A stretch of DNA of 64,000 bases from Bacillus sp. 123MFChir2 (GTDB lineage: Bacteria; Bacillota; Bacilli; Bacillales; Bacillaceae_G): contig NZ_KB910937.1 in the NCBI RefSeq assembly GCF_000383235.1, positions 1 through 64,000 on the forward strand, read 5' to 3'. The position numbers and the translations under genes were made by a program. This document shows positions 46,936 to 55,672 of this stretch, piece by piece. Numbering within the stretch: the first letter of the stretch is position 1; each line of letters starts with the position of its first letter. Below the pieces are notes generated by a model. That model did not search any database. It had not been told where the DNA came from and saw only the letters and a program-made list of their open reading frames with translations.

Positions 46936-47895
46936 CTATTGTTCATTTTTCGCATCTATAGAAAGCTGCCTTTTCTCTTTAAACAACTCTCCAATTGCTC
47001 CTAAGCTTCCTAATGTTTCAACGGCGTTTGAAGGAAGGAATACCTTATTTGCAGGTCCTTTTGCAATCTCTGCTAAGGATTCAAATGACTGGTATGCAAG
47101 TACTCGCTCATCAAGTCCTGACTGACGCAACATTTGAATCCGGGTTTGTTCTGCTTTTGCAATTTCTTCAATCGCTCTCGCTTCCCCTTGCGCTTCTAAT
47201 TCTTTCGCTTCTCGTAAACCTTCTGCCTCACGAATGCGCGCTTCTTTATCCCCCTCAGCCATTAAAATTTTACTTTGTTTCTCCCCTTCAGCCCGTAGAA
47301 CTTTATCCTGTTTTGCTGCCTCAGCTTCAAGAATAATGGCACGCTTATTACGCTCTGCTTTCATTTGTTTTTCCATTGCTGCTTGTATATCTTTTGGAGG
47401 GTTAATATCTACAACTTCAACGCGTTCAATACGAACACCCCATTTTTCCGTTGCTTCATCAAGTGCTAAACGGATTTCTGTGGAAATTTTTTCACGCCCA
47501 GATAATGTTTCATCCAGCTCCATTTTCCCAATAATTTGTCGCATTGTTGCAGATGTAATATTACGAACCCCAAGCTCATAATTTGAAATACCATACGTTG
47601 CAAGCTCTGGATCAACAACTTGATAGAAAATAATCGTATCAATCTCAACTTGTACGTTATCTTTCGTAATTACTTTTTGCGGCGGTACAGTCGTTTGTTG
47701 AATACGCAAATCGTGATAAAGGCGTACACGATCGATAACCGGGATAATCATGTTTAAACCCGGATGCATCACACGCTGAAATTTACCTAAACGCTCTACA
47801 ACACCTACTTTTTGTTGCGGAATAATTTTAATTGATAATGCAATAAATACAATCACAATTAATGCTAAAATAATTGATAATGTTAAACCAACCAT
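46936..47895 (-). CDS. SPFH/Band 7 (stomatin-like, paraslipin) protein
   Basis: Protein of 319 residues. One N-terminal membrane helix (3-22), an SPFH domain (about 25-180, VGVVERLGKFQRVMHPGLNMI in part) and an Ala/Glu-rich coiled coil (about 190-260, EAEAAKQDKVLRAEGEKQ). It forms membrane microdomain scaffolds in relatives. Its ATG shares the final base of the stop of the NfeD gene (TAATG), the classic NfeD-SPFH operon pair. A terminator follows. Confidence 0.92.
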   Translation of the reverse strand: MVGLTLSIILALIVIVFIALSIKIIPQQKVGVVERLGKFQRVMHPGLNMIIPVIDRVRLYHDLRIQQTTVPPQKVITKDNVQVEIDTIIFYQVVDPELATYGISNYELGVRNITSATMRQIIGKMELDETLSGREKISTEIRLALDEATEKWGVRIERVEVVDINPPKDIQAAMEKQMKAERNKRAIILEAEAAKQDKVLRAEGEKQSKILMAEGDKEARIREAEGLREAKELEAQGEARAIEEIAKAEQTRIQMLRQSGLDERVLAYQSFESLAEIAKGPANKVFLPSNAVETLGSLGAIGELFKEKRQLSIDAKNEQ

Positions 47896-48326
47896 TATAA
47901 TTCACACTCCCTTTTCACATGTACTACCGTGCTGCTTCTCTTTACAATAATAACGCTTTCGCCATCTAAAATTGGTTCATCTGACACAGCAGTCCACATA
48001 TCTCCCTCTATTTTTACAATGCCATGCGCTTCATTTGTAACTGCTTGCACAATTATACCTTTTTTCCCAACAAGCTGATCTACTGCATCTGTATACCCTT
48101 TTGCTTCTCGAAAATTTTTAGAAATTCGCTTTGTAAAAAATGTCAAACTAAGACTAACGACAGATGCTATCACAACTTGAAGTAGCAAAGAGTTTGGTAC
48201 AAATAGTCCAATTAGACCTCCGACCACAGCACCTATCCCAAGCCATAATAAGTAGAACGTTACAGTCAGCATTTCCGCAATAAATAAAAGACCGGCAATG
48301 ACAAACCAAATCACCCACCCTGTCAT
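47895..48326 (-). CDS. NfeD family membrane protein (short form)
   Basis: Protein of 143 residues. Three membrane helices lie in residues 3-75, followed by a C-terminal OB-fold (QLVGKKGIIVQAVTNEAHGIVKI, GESVIIVKRSSTVVHVKR in part). This short form lacks the protease domain. NfeD partners with the SPFH protein encoded immediately downstream. The ATG at 48326 follows GAGGG; a start 20 codons upstream lacks a site. The upstream gap to 48550 contains no other gene. Confidence 0.9.
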   Translation of the reverse strand: MTGWVIWFVIAGLLFIAEMLTVTFYLLWLGIGAVVGGLIGLFVPNSLLLQVVIASVVSLSLTFFTKRISKNFREAKGYTDAVDQLVGKKGIIVQAVTNEAHGIVKIEGDMWTAVSDEPILDGESVIIVKRSSTVVHVKRECEL

Positions 48327-48548
48327 GTGCAACCCTCGCTTCCATTCTATTTTTATATGTATATGAGAGAAAGAAAACTTTATCACGTTGCATCCGCAAC
48401 ATCCATTAATAGGGGAAAATACATTAAAATTATATATTAATATATTCTTTATTATACATGATAAACCCTCTCTAAAAGTGACGAAAAATCAAAATCTTCT
48501 CTAAAAAAGAAAATTTCTCCTGATACGATAAATGATTTAAATCACAAT

Positions 48549-48592
48549 CGCAAGAAAGCGATATTTCCGTATAGGAAACATCGCTTTCTTGT
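48549..48592 (-). terminator. Terminator of the VanY-type gene
   Basis: AAGAAAGCGAT-A-TTTCC / GGAAA-CATCGCTTTCTT, a long stem, about 100 bases past the gene end. It could act on both strands. Confidence 0.85.
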
Positions 48593-48690
48593 TTACTCAT
48601 ATATTTTTTTCTTATGCAACATTGTCATTTTCCGAAAATATGCCCCTAATTGATAAAATCCATATTTTCAAAAAAACACCAATAGATGCT

Positions 48691-49431
48691 TTACCTTATA
48701 GCTTCTTCTAAAGTAAGCTGATTTTCATGTAAATAGGTAGCGTATGGGTGTCCAACATAGCGAACATGCCATGGTTCATACATATACCCTGTTACCTCTT
48801 CTTTTTCTTTTTCATAACGGATAATAAACCCAAACTTATGGGCATTTTCAGCAAGCCACTTCCCTTCTCTCGTTTCTCCAAAGGAAGGTTCTAATTGAAA
48901 CTTTGCCGATTGTGATGTAATATCAACTGCTAATCCTGTTTGATGTTCACTTGTACCAGGAGTTGCACTAGACATCGCTGTTTTTGCTTCTCCATCTTGT
49001 TTTTTATACATCGTATTCAATGCTTTTTGTCTTTCAAATGAACGAAATGCCGAAACAGCAAACAAAAAGGTTTTTTCACGCTTTGCTTGTTGAAACATAC
49101 GCTCCAATGATAGAGCTGCTTCTTTACGCATTTTCTTTTTTTCATTATCGCCTTCATATAAAAAACGAACTTGGGGTATTACTAAATCTTGCGGCTCATA
49201 CAAATCAGGCAAGCGCCTTTTCTTATTTACAAGAACAAGCGTTGAATCTGGATTATTAACAACTGCAAGTCCTCCTTCTATCTTCGCAGTCGTTTCTTGT
49301 ACCTTTGGAAACACAATATTCCCTTGTGCTTCTATTGCTTGTTTTTCTTTATGTTTTATATATTGGGGCATTGCAATCATAATCACGCCAACAACAATGA
49401 CTATACTAAATAGCATCCATTTTTTTTTCAT
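48691..49431 (-). CDS. D-alanyl-D-alanine carboxypeptidase, VanY/LdcB type
   Basis: Protein of 246 residues. An N-terminal membrane anchor spans residues 5-23, followed by a peptidase M15B domain. Zinc ligands are visible in SEHQTGLAVDI (SxHxxGxAxD, near residue 160) and EPWHVRYVG (near 222). It trims D-alanine from wall peptides on the outer face of the membrane. The ATG at 49431 follows AAAGGA; the upstream in-frame start is weaker. It lies between the SPFH/NfeD pair and the second SpoIIP paralogue. Confidence 0.9.
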   Translation of the reverse strand: MKKKWMLFSIVIVVGVIMIAMPQYIKHKEKQAIEAQGNIVFPKVQETTAKIEGGLAVVNNPDSTLVLVNKKRRLPDLYEPQDLVIPQVRFLYEGDNEKKKMRKEAALSLERMFQQAKREKTFLFAVSAFRSFERQKALNTMYKKQDGEAKTAMSSATPGTSEHQTGLAVDITSQSAKFQLEPSFGETREGKWLAENAHKFGFIIRYEKEKEEVTGYMYEPWHVRYVGHPYATYLHENQLTLEEAIR

Positions 49432-49717
49432 ATAACATCCTTTTATTCTAATAATTTTCCACAACACACTTATCAACTTCCACTACAGTTCACAACAATT
49501 GATTATTCCCATCACATACCATGTATTTTTGCCCATTTTTTTACTTCTTTAAACAAATATATGACAATTACTTATCTAATTCTAAGAATGCTTATACTTC
49601 AATTGACTGTTTACATAATATAATTATTGGTAAATATGCTTTATAAATGAAAATTCGCTATCATTCTTCCAAATCCCTTTTCAGAAGATACAGAAACATC
49701 TTTTGTGCAAAATAAAT

Positions 49718-49741
49718 AGCGCAAGCAACACTTGCTTACGC
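49718..49741 (-). terminator. Short terminator after SpoIIP paralogue 2
   Basis: GCGTAAGCAAG / CTTGCTTGCGC-like stem followed by ATTTATTTT. The gap 49432-49717 is AT-rich and shows nothing else. Confidence 0.6.
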
Positions 49742-50896
49742 TTAACCATTTACCTTTTCAGCTTGCCAGTAATACTCACTAAATGCTTCTGCAAGTACGT
49801 TTATACTACGATCGAGTTCCTCTTCTGTATTATCAACACCGCCTACTTCAATGAGCATAGCTTGACCGGATAAATCTTGATTGTATACACCGTTTCCCGA
49901 GCTAAAATCTTTTTGAATAACTCCTCGACTTACTCCAGGATATTTTTCCTTTAATGACTCATGTAGCGCTGTTGCCAACTGCAGGTTTTTCGCATAATTT
50001 TTATTTCCCTTTCCAATAACAAATGCCAACTTCGCATATGATTTATCACCAATTGTTTTCGTCGTTACTTCTTTCCTAGCACTATCTCTATGCAAATCAA
50101 AAAAGTATTGCAACTCTCTATTACTTGTCATTGCTTCTTGCACAATCTCACGAGACATTTTATATGAACTGCGATCATTTAACCCACGACTTACCAACAT
50201 TTTTCCAACATCTGTTTTATCATCCGTTGCACCTATCCCATAATTTTCTAGCTTTTCGCGAAATCTATCCCCAAATATAGAAATATTCTTTACTGAGCTA
50301 GTTGCTTTATTTGGATCTGGATTATTCGTTAAATTTAACAATGGTAAATATGACTCCCAACTATGCGTATGATAAATAAATGCTACTTTTCGATTTCCTG
50401 TCGTTTGGGCTGGCTTCTTTTTCTCTTCAGATGATTCGTTTCTTTGAGATTTTTCTTGTTCCCCCGTCCGCTCTTTTACAAGCTCTTCTAAAGGTACACT
50501 CGATTCAATCGGTAAATTTGTATAATTTGTTCCTTCTCCAGCAATTACAATTTCCGTGTCATATTTTGAAAATCCAGGAAGCTCTATTCCGATTAAGCTA
50601 CGAACGTCATCAAAGCGAATATTTGTCGCTGCAGATAAAACAAAAGAAGAAATCGAAAAATCTGTATTTAAATGGCGATATTCTTGTGTAAAATAGCGAT
50701 TTTCTGAACCAAGTACATACATATAACCATTCATAGACAGCTCATTTAACCATTTATATAAATACGTTGACTTTGTCTCCTTTAATGAGGTTACAATCAT
50801 ACTAACAAATAAAAAAGCTGCCATAATGCCCAATAAAAGTAGGAAGATAAATTTTGGAAGACTTGTCCGTTTCACATAAAAGTAGCTTCGATTCAT
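49742..50896 (-). CDS. SpoIIP family protein, paralogue 2
   Basis: Protein of 384 residues, one N-terminal membrane helix (residues 14-38), then a variable linker and the SpoIIP domain: KVAFIYHTHSWESYLPLL near 198, FFDLHRDSARKEV near 275 and AMLIEVGGVDNTEEEL near 355. The residues corresponding to the zinc site are retained, so it should be active. It differs from paralogue 1 mainly in the linker. The ATG at 50896 has AGAGGGTG upstream. Both paralogues share the wall-processing neighbourhood. Confidence 0.9.
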   Translation of the reverse strand: MNRSYFYVKRTSLPKFIFLLLLGIMAAFLFVSMIVTSLKETKSTYLYKWLNELSMNGYMYVLGSENRYFTQEYRHLNTDFSISSFVLSAATNIRFDDVRSLIGIELPGFSKYDTEIVIAGEGTNYTNLPIESSVPLEELVKERTGEQEKSQRNESSEEKKKPAQTTGNRKVAFIYHTHSWESYLPLLNLTNNPDPNKATSSVKNISIFGDRFREKLENYGIGATDDKTDVGKMLVSRGLNDRSSYKMSREIVQEAMTSNRELQYFFDLHRDSARKEVTTKTIGDKSYAKLAFVIGKGNKNYAKNLQLATALHESLKEKYPGVSRGVIQKDFSSGNGVYNQDLSGQAMLIEVGGVDNTEEELDRSINVLAEAFSEYYWQAEKVNG

Positions 50897-51063
50897 TAGA
50901 TCACCCTCTCTCTCTAAACATATGTACAAGCTATAGAGAATAGACCAAATGGAATTTGATAACATTGCTACTTGGGTGAAAAGAATTGAAGCTGTTGATT
51001 GGATCACTTCCAATTGTATTATCATGTTTCTTTGTTTTACTTGCGGTATATTCAACGTTATTT

Positions 51064-51573
51064 TTACAGAAACTGATTAGACTTTCCTCTCGGAATACTT
51101 AAACATGTCCAATCTTTTCCCTTCAATAGTTTTCCAATATAAATCATTTGCCCAACGTGCGAAGCATAATGAGCAATTTGTCTTTCGATCGCTTGCATTA
51201 CGGTATGCGGCTCTCGGCGTATATATACGGTTTTTAGAATATCGTTAACTGTAATAGATTCCAGCGCCTGATATACAAATAACCATCCCTTTTCCCAAGC
51301 ATGTAACAATTCTTCTTTTGAAGCGTATCCACCCTCAAACTCATCATCACGATTTCGATCTTTCTTTTCGCCATCTGTCGTAAAAAAATTTGTCCACCTT
51401 GAACGCATATTTCCAGATAAGTGTTTCACAAGAATCGCAATACTATTTGCTTCTTCATGAGGAATCCAGCACATTTCTTCATAAGTAAGCTGCGATAACG
51501 CTCGATCCCCTTGCCTTTTTATAGCTTGAACATTTTCTACTGCACACTGCAAATAAGCTTGTGCTATGTCCAT
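51064..51573 (-). CDS. DinB-family protein (DUF1572 type)
   Basis: Protein of 169 residues. Possible metal-binding His residues are in AILVKHLSGNMRSRW near residue 50 and in RQIAHYASHVGQMIYIGKLL near 135, the standard DUF1572 pattern. The sequence WTNFFTTDGEKKDRNRDDEF is typical of this subgroup (quoted in part). Function uncertain; related proteins are damage- or thiol-linked. GGGGGAG lies before the ATG. The remnant of csaA lies directly upstream. Confidence 0.82.
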   Translation of the reverse strand: MDIAQAYLQCAVENVQAIKRQGDRALSQLTYEEMCWIPHEEANSIAILVKHLSGNMRSRWTNFFTTDGEKKDRNRDDEFEGGYASKEELLHAWEKGWLFVYQALESITVNDILKTVYIRREPHTVMQAIERQIAHYASHVGQMIYIGKLLKGKDWTCLSIPRGKSNQFL

Positions 51574-51590
51574 TTTTCCTCCCCCTATTT

Positions 51591-51743
51591 TTAGCTAATC
51601 GCTGTCCCATTCGGCACTTCCATACCCGGTTCCAGTAAAATGACATCTTCTTTTTCAGGAACACCACCAAGTACAAGAACTTCAGATTTGAATGCTGCCA
51701 CTCGTTTGGACAGAAAATTGATAACCGCAACAAAAAGAAATTT
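51591..51743 (-). pseudogene. csaA: csaA remnant (C-terminal part of a tRNA-binding-domain chaperone)
   Basis: A frame of about 50 codons ends in TAA at 51591-51593 and encodes VAVINFLSKRVAAFKSEVL, LGGVPEKEDVILLEPG and VPNGTAIS. This matches the C-terminal half of CsaA, a small protein with a tRNA-binding OB-fold. The first roughly 60 residues are missing; upstream is the terminator of the CBS gene, so the 5' part has been deleted. No start codon is usable. Confidence 0.75.
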
Positions 51744-51767
51744 TTATGTCGTCTTTAACTTGTATAT

Positions 51768-51804
51768 ACAAAATCCATCCCTATTTTTTAGGGATGGATT
51801 TTCC
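51768..51804 (-). terminator. Terminator of the CBS-domain gene
   Basis: AAAATCCATCCCT / AGGGATGGATTTT stem with a T-rich loop, directly after the gene end. Confidence 0.88.
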
Positions 51805-51806
51805 TC

Positions 51807-52454
51807 TTACTCTACAATTTCTACTTCACGTGAATTTTTCATTTCTTCTACATGTATAACGCGGAATCCATGATCTTCTAAATCTGTTAAAAGCGTTTGT
51901 AACTCTTCTGTCGCAAACTCTTCTCCTAATGTAAACATAATTCTACGTACATATAGTGCCTTGTTATCAAAAGTCATTAAACTTTGGATCCCGCTATATT
52001 TTTTTAATACAGTTGATAGTTTTTGAATAGCACCATTATAATCTTGTGTTCCGATCATAACTGAATATTCACTAGAATGAAGCCCCCATGCATCTTCTAG
52101 TAATTCAAACACTTTTTTATGCGTTAAAATTCCAAGAAAGATTCCGTTATCATTCACAACAGAGATATATGGTAACTCCTTAATTGTAAAGAAAACTTTA
52201 AAAAATGAAGAATCTTCTTTTACATAGCCATCTTTATTGCGCAATAATTCTTTCACATTATCGTCTAAAGAACCTTTGTATTCTAAAACGTCTACCTTGT
52301 AAATATTCCCCAGAAACATTTCTTCTTTTTCATCTAGAACCGGAACACAGCGATATCCCGTTTTATTTAAATGATCTAATGCTTCTTGTAACGTATATGT
52401 TTCCTTACAAAATAATACTTCTCTTTTTAAAACATAGTTTCCCTTTACTCTCAT
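51807..52454 (-). CDS. CBS-domain protein, c-di-AMP-binding CbpA-like
   Basis: Protein of 215 residues. A CBS pair fills residues 10-135 (ETYTLQEALDHLNKTGYRCVPVL, SFFKVFFTIKELPYISVVNDNGIFLGIL, quoted in part). An ACT-like C-terminal domain follows (IQSLMTFDNKALYVRRIMFTL). Size and layout resemble the Listeria c-di-AMP-binding protein CbpA. Ligand binding is inferred, not shown. AGGGGGA precedes the ATG. Single gene with its own terminator. Confidence 0.78.
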   Translation of the reverse strand: MRVKGNYVLKREVLFCKETYTLQEALDHLNKTGYRCVPVLDEKEEMFLGNIYKVDVLEYKGSLDDNVKELLRNKDGYVKEDSSFFKVFFTIKELPYISVVNDNGIFLGILTHKKVFELLEDAWGLHSSEYSVMIGTQDYNGAIQKLSTVLKKYSGIQSLMTFDNKALYVRRIMFTLGEEFATEELQTLLTDLEDHGFRVIHVEEMKNSREVEIVE

Positions 52455-52718
52455 AAAAATCCCCCTTATGTTAAAATAATTTCTGTGACATAAATATATA
52501 ATATTTTTAGAAAAAAATAAATAAATTTATTTAATTTTTCTGAATTCTAATCGTTATTCGTCACAAATCCTGCCTAAACCTTTCATTTTTTCAACAAATA
52601 CCGAAGAAAATATTCTATAAAAATTTTCTTTCCTCCTTAAAATTGATTGTATATTCTATAAAAAAACGTTACAATAATAGAAATAATTTTCGGAATATTC
52701 CAAGATAAGGTGGGGTGT

Positions 52719-53597
52719 ATGGCGAATTCTATTATTTCTTATGTATATCGTTGTCTCTTGGGGATTATAATCATTATCCTTATTAGCCCAATTCCTTCCG
52801 TTTTTCTAAACAGTGAACATTCCTATCCTGAAGTATTACATACAATAATTAATGAGTTCATACATTTCCGTTCCATTACTATTCCGATAACAGATTGGAT
52901 GCATGAATTATTCTTTTTCTTTTCTTATCATCCAGAAAATATGGCAAAATCATTTCATTCAACTACATTGTTCCCATACATATGGAAATTATATTTTTCA
53001 TCTATGATACGGCTCTTCTTTTCACTTACTGTCGGGTTTTTCATCAGTCTTGGAATTGGCCTATTTTTTAGTAGATTATCTTCTAAAAATAAAAAACATT
53101 TTTTAGTGTTACGCTTGGTTCCATTTTCATTTGGAACTGTTTTCCTACAATGTAGCGTCATTATTCTCTGTCTATTCCTAGCATCATACATATCCTTTCC
53201 ATACTTTTCTTCCCTTTTAATTATTTGCAGTACGTCCATGGTTATAATAATCCAGGCCATTAAAAAATGGATTCCTTTCTTGTATACAGTCCAAAAAACA
53301 ACACATATTCATGATTTAGGTTTTTATAGTAATACACTGTTCGTTTCTCTACTTGCCAATCAAAAGTCTATCATTGGATCCATATTAATTTCCTTTACAT
53401 ATATGGAATGTATTTTTCATGTAAATGGGTTATTTCAATTCATTGTACAATACTGTGCTGCTTCCCCTATACTTATTACGATAGGCCTTTTATTACTATA
53501 TATCCCATATATACTGCTTTCTCTTTTACAATTATTATGGAAAAGAAATCGTCATGCCGAACACATGCATAGCCTATCTCGCACAACAATAGAGTGA
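52719..53597 (+). CDS. Orphan ABC permease-like membrane protein
   Basis: Protein of 292 residues with about six membrane segments. The layout resembles the permease at 38321: an N-terminal helix, an outside region of about 70 residues, and a late SFTYMECIFHVNGLFQFIVQY that parallels LFVLECVFHMSGIIQFLIL there. The EAA loop is weak. GGTGGGG lies before the ATG at 52719. No second permease, ATPase or binding protein is adjacent. It may be a divergent DppB-type subunit. Confidence 0.7.
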   Translation: MANSIISYVYRCLLGIIIIILISPIPSVFLNSEHSYPEVLHTIINEFIHFRSITIPITDWMHELFFFFSYHPENMAKSFHSTTLFPYIWKLYFSSMIRLFFSLTVGFFISLGIGLFFSRLSSKNKKHFLVLRLVPFSFGTVFLQCSVIILCLFLASYISFPYFSSLLIICSTSMVIIIQAIKKWIPFLYTVQKTTHIHDLGFYSNTLFVSLLANQKSIIGSILISFTYMECIFHVNGLFQFIVQYCAASPILITIGLLLLYIPYILLSLLQLLWKRNRHAEHMHSLSRTTIE

Positions 53598-53633
53598 ATC
53601 TTTACTTCCAACTAATCATTGGTTAATCAATTA

Positions 53634-53676
53634 AAGTCCATATTGGCGTGTCCTTTGTAATCGTCAATATGGACAA
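53634..53676 (+). terminator. Terminator after the 52719 gene
   Basis: AGTCCATATTGGCG / CGTCAATATGGACA stem with a 13-base loop. The remainder of the gap to the next gene holds the leader described below. Confidence 0.7.
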
Positions 53677-53805
53677 ATAGATTAAAACTTTTATTAGCCC
53701 GCTTCCCCCTCTTATAGCTGGTTTTTTACTAAAACATTATTTTCCCTCTGCTTTCTTTGACTATCCTTTCCTTTTCCATATATTATTAAAGTAAAACTTT
53801 TATTC

Positions 53806-53851
53806 AGGAGGTGACATCTTTATTCTAAATTTAGAATAAAGAATATCCTTG
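53806..53851 (+). promoter_or_regulatory. Unusual start region: Shine-Dalgarno, 24-bp palindrome, TTG start
   Basis: A strong AGGAGGTG at 53806-53813 is separated from the TTG start at 53849 by a perfect 24-base palindrome at 53818-53841 (TTTATTCTAAA and its complement). In linear form the site is 35 bases away; if the palindrome folds, the effective distance becomes about 11 bases. No other ribosome binding site stands before the TTG. Confidence 0.7.
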
Positions 53852-55162
53852 GACATATTAAATCTTTTTCTCATCGCCTTACTTATTCTTATTTCTGGAT
53901 TCTTCGTTGCGTCAGAGTTTGCTGTTGTGAAAGTACGCAAAAGTCGGATTGATCAACTTGCCAATGAAGGTAATAAAGAAGCACTTCTAGCAAGAAAAGT
54001 TATCTCGAATTTAGATGTATACTTATCTGCTTGTCAGCTTGGTATTACGATTACATCATTAGGTCTCGGTTGGCTTGGTGAACCAACTGTGGAGCATTTA
54101 TTGAAGCCGCTTTTTGAAAAAATAAATATAACAAGCAGGGTGGCGCACACGTTATCTTTTGTTATAGCCTTTAGCGTTATAACGTTCTTCCATGTTGTAC
54201 TAGGCGAGCTCGTTCCAAAGTCATTTGCCATTCAAAAAGCCGAACAAATTACATTGAAGTTCGCAAGGCCTTTAATTCTATTCGATAAAATAATGTATCC
54301 TTTCATCTGGTTATTAAATAGTACAGCGCTCTTTTTCACAAAACTATTTGGATTACAACCAGTAAAAGAAAATGAACTCTCTCACTCTGAAGAAGAGCTA
54401 CGTCTTATTTTAAGTGAAAGCTATAAGAGCGGAGAAATTAATCAATCGGAATACAAATATGTAAACAATATTTTTGAATTCGATGATCGAGTTGCAAAAG
54501 AGATTATGGTTCCGCGTACTGAAATGATCTGTTTATCAACTGAAAATTCCTTCGCAGAAAATATGGAAATTATCTCTACCGAAAAATATACGCGTTATCC
54601 AGTTATCGGAAAAGATAAAGATGATGTTGTCGGTATAATTAATACGAAAGAAATCTTCCATGATCAAACTAAAGGAATTTATAAACCGCTACAGTCGTAC
54701 ATACATCCAGTTTTAACGGTATTCGAAACCGTACCAATTAAAAAGGCGCTTATTCACCTACAAAAAAATCGCGTCCAACTAGCAATTATTATGGATGAAT
54801 ACGGTGGAACTGCAGGTCTTCTTACAATGGAAGACATTATTGAAGAAATTATTGGAGAAATACAAGATGAATTTGACACAGATGAAACACCAATGATTGA
54901 AAAACGCAATCCGACATTAACTGTACTTGATGGAAAAGTACTTATTTCTGATGTAAATGATATGTTTGGTCTTCATATTGATGATAGTGATTTAGATACA
55001 ATTGGAGGATGGTTTTTGTCACAAATCATTGACATAAATATTGAGCCCGGTCATAGTATTCAATATGAAAATTATCAGTTTAAAGCAATAGAATTAGATG
55101 GGCATCAAGTAAAAAAAATTGCGGTTAGTAAAATAGATGCACAAAAAGGGGTTATGTTGTGA
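53849..55162 (+). CDS. CorC/HlyC family membrane protein (CNNM transmembrane plus CBS domains)
   Basis: Protein of 437 residues. A CNNM/DUF21 membrane domain covers residues 1-185 (VASEFAVVKVRKSRIDQL, YLSACQLGITITSLGLGW), CBS pair about 200-335 (IMVPRTEMICL, AIIMDEYGGTAGLLT) and a CorC/HlyC C-terminal domain from 350. Relatives export magnesium or protect against high Mg2+ (for example MpfA), so a metal-efflux role is likely. The TTG start gives the family-typical beginning MDILNLFLIALLI. The TGA overlaps the next start in GTGA. Confidence 0.9.
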   Translation: MDILNLFLIALLILISGFFVASEFAVVKVRKSRIDQLANEGNKEALLARKVISNLDVYLSACQLGITITSLGLGWLGEPTVEHLLKPLFEKINITSRVAHTLSFVIAFSVITFFHVVLGELVPKSFAIQKAEQITLKFARPLILFDKIMYPFIWLLNSTALFFTKLFGLQPVKENELSHSEEELRLILSESYKSGEINQSEYKYVNNIFEFDDRVAKEIMVPRTEMICLSTENSFAENMEIISTEKYTRYPVIGKDKDDVVGIINTKEIFHDQTKGIYKPLQSYIHPVLTVFETVPIKKALIHLQKNRVQLAIIMDEYGGTAGLLTMEDIIEEIIGEIQDEFDTDETPMIEKRNPTLTVLDGKVLISDVNDMFGLHIDDSDLDTIGGWFLSQIIDINIEPGHSIQYENYQFKAIELDGHQVKKIAVSKIDAQKGVML

Positions 55163-55641
55163 ATTTCTTATTAACTATATGTATTATCGCTTGTTTTATT
55201 ATATCGTTTATCGCGTTCATCTACCCGATCATTCCAGGTATACTCGCTTTATGGGCTGGATTTTTCATTTATCAATTTGGTATTAACGACTTGCAATTAA
55301 CAAAGTCATTTTGGATCGTTCAAATTATATTTACAATTATTATTTTCATTGCGGATTTTATTACAAATAGCTATTTCTTAAAAAAATATGGAAGTACAAA
55401 ATGGAGCGAACGTATCGGTATGGTTTCAATCATTGTTGGATCGTTCTTTTTCCCGCCATTTGGACTGATTATTATCCCATTCCTTTCCGTTTTCGTAACA
55501 GAATTAATGCATAAAAAAGCACCAAAAGAAGCATTTATGGTTGGGGTTGCTACTGTCATCGGATTTTTAAGCAGTACGATAGCTAAAGCGATTTTACAAA
55601 TCATAATGATCATTATATTTGTATGCTACATTCTTTTTTAA
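55159..55641 (+). CDS. DUF456 family membrane protein
   Basis: Protein of 160 residues with four to five hydrophobic segments. The family's repeated glycine/proline pattern is visible (FIYPIIPGILALWAGFFIY, FFFPPFGLIIIPFLSVFV). A GTG start at 55159 overlaps the preceding stop (GTGA), showing coupling with the CorC/HlyC gene. Function unknown; the pairing suggests a link with metal handling. Confidence 0.8.
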   Translation: MNFLLTICIIACFIISFIAFIYPIIPGILALWAGFFIYQFGINDLQLTKSFWIVQIIFTIIIFIADFITNSYFLKKYGSTKWSERIGMVSIIVGSFFFPPFGLIIIPFLSVFVTELMHKKAPKEAFMVGVATVIGFLSSTIAKAILQIIMIIIFVCYILF

Positions 55642-55672
55642 CCATCCTTATCATAAGGATGGTTTTTTAATA
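55641..55672. terminator. Bidirectional terminator between 55159 gene and NAD(P)-binding protein gene
   Basis: AACCATCCTT / AAGGATGGTT stem with 5-base loop and T run; converging genes on both sides. Confidence 0.9.
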
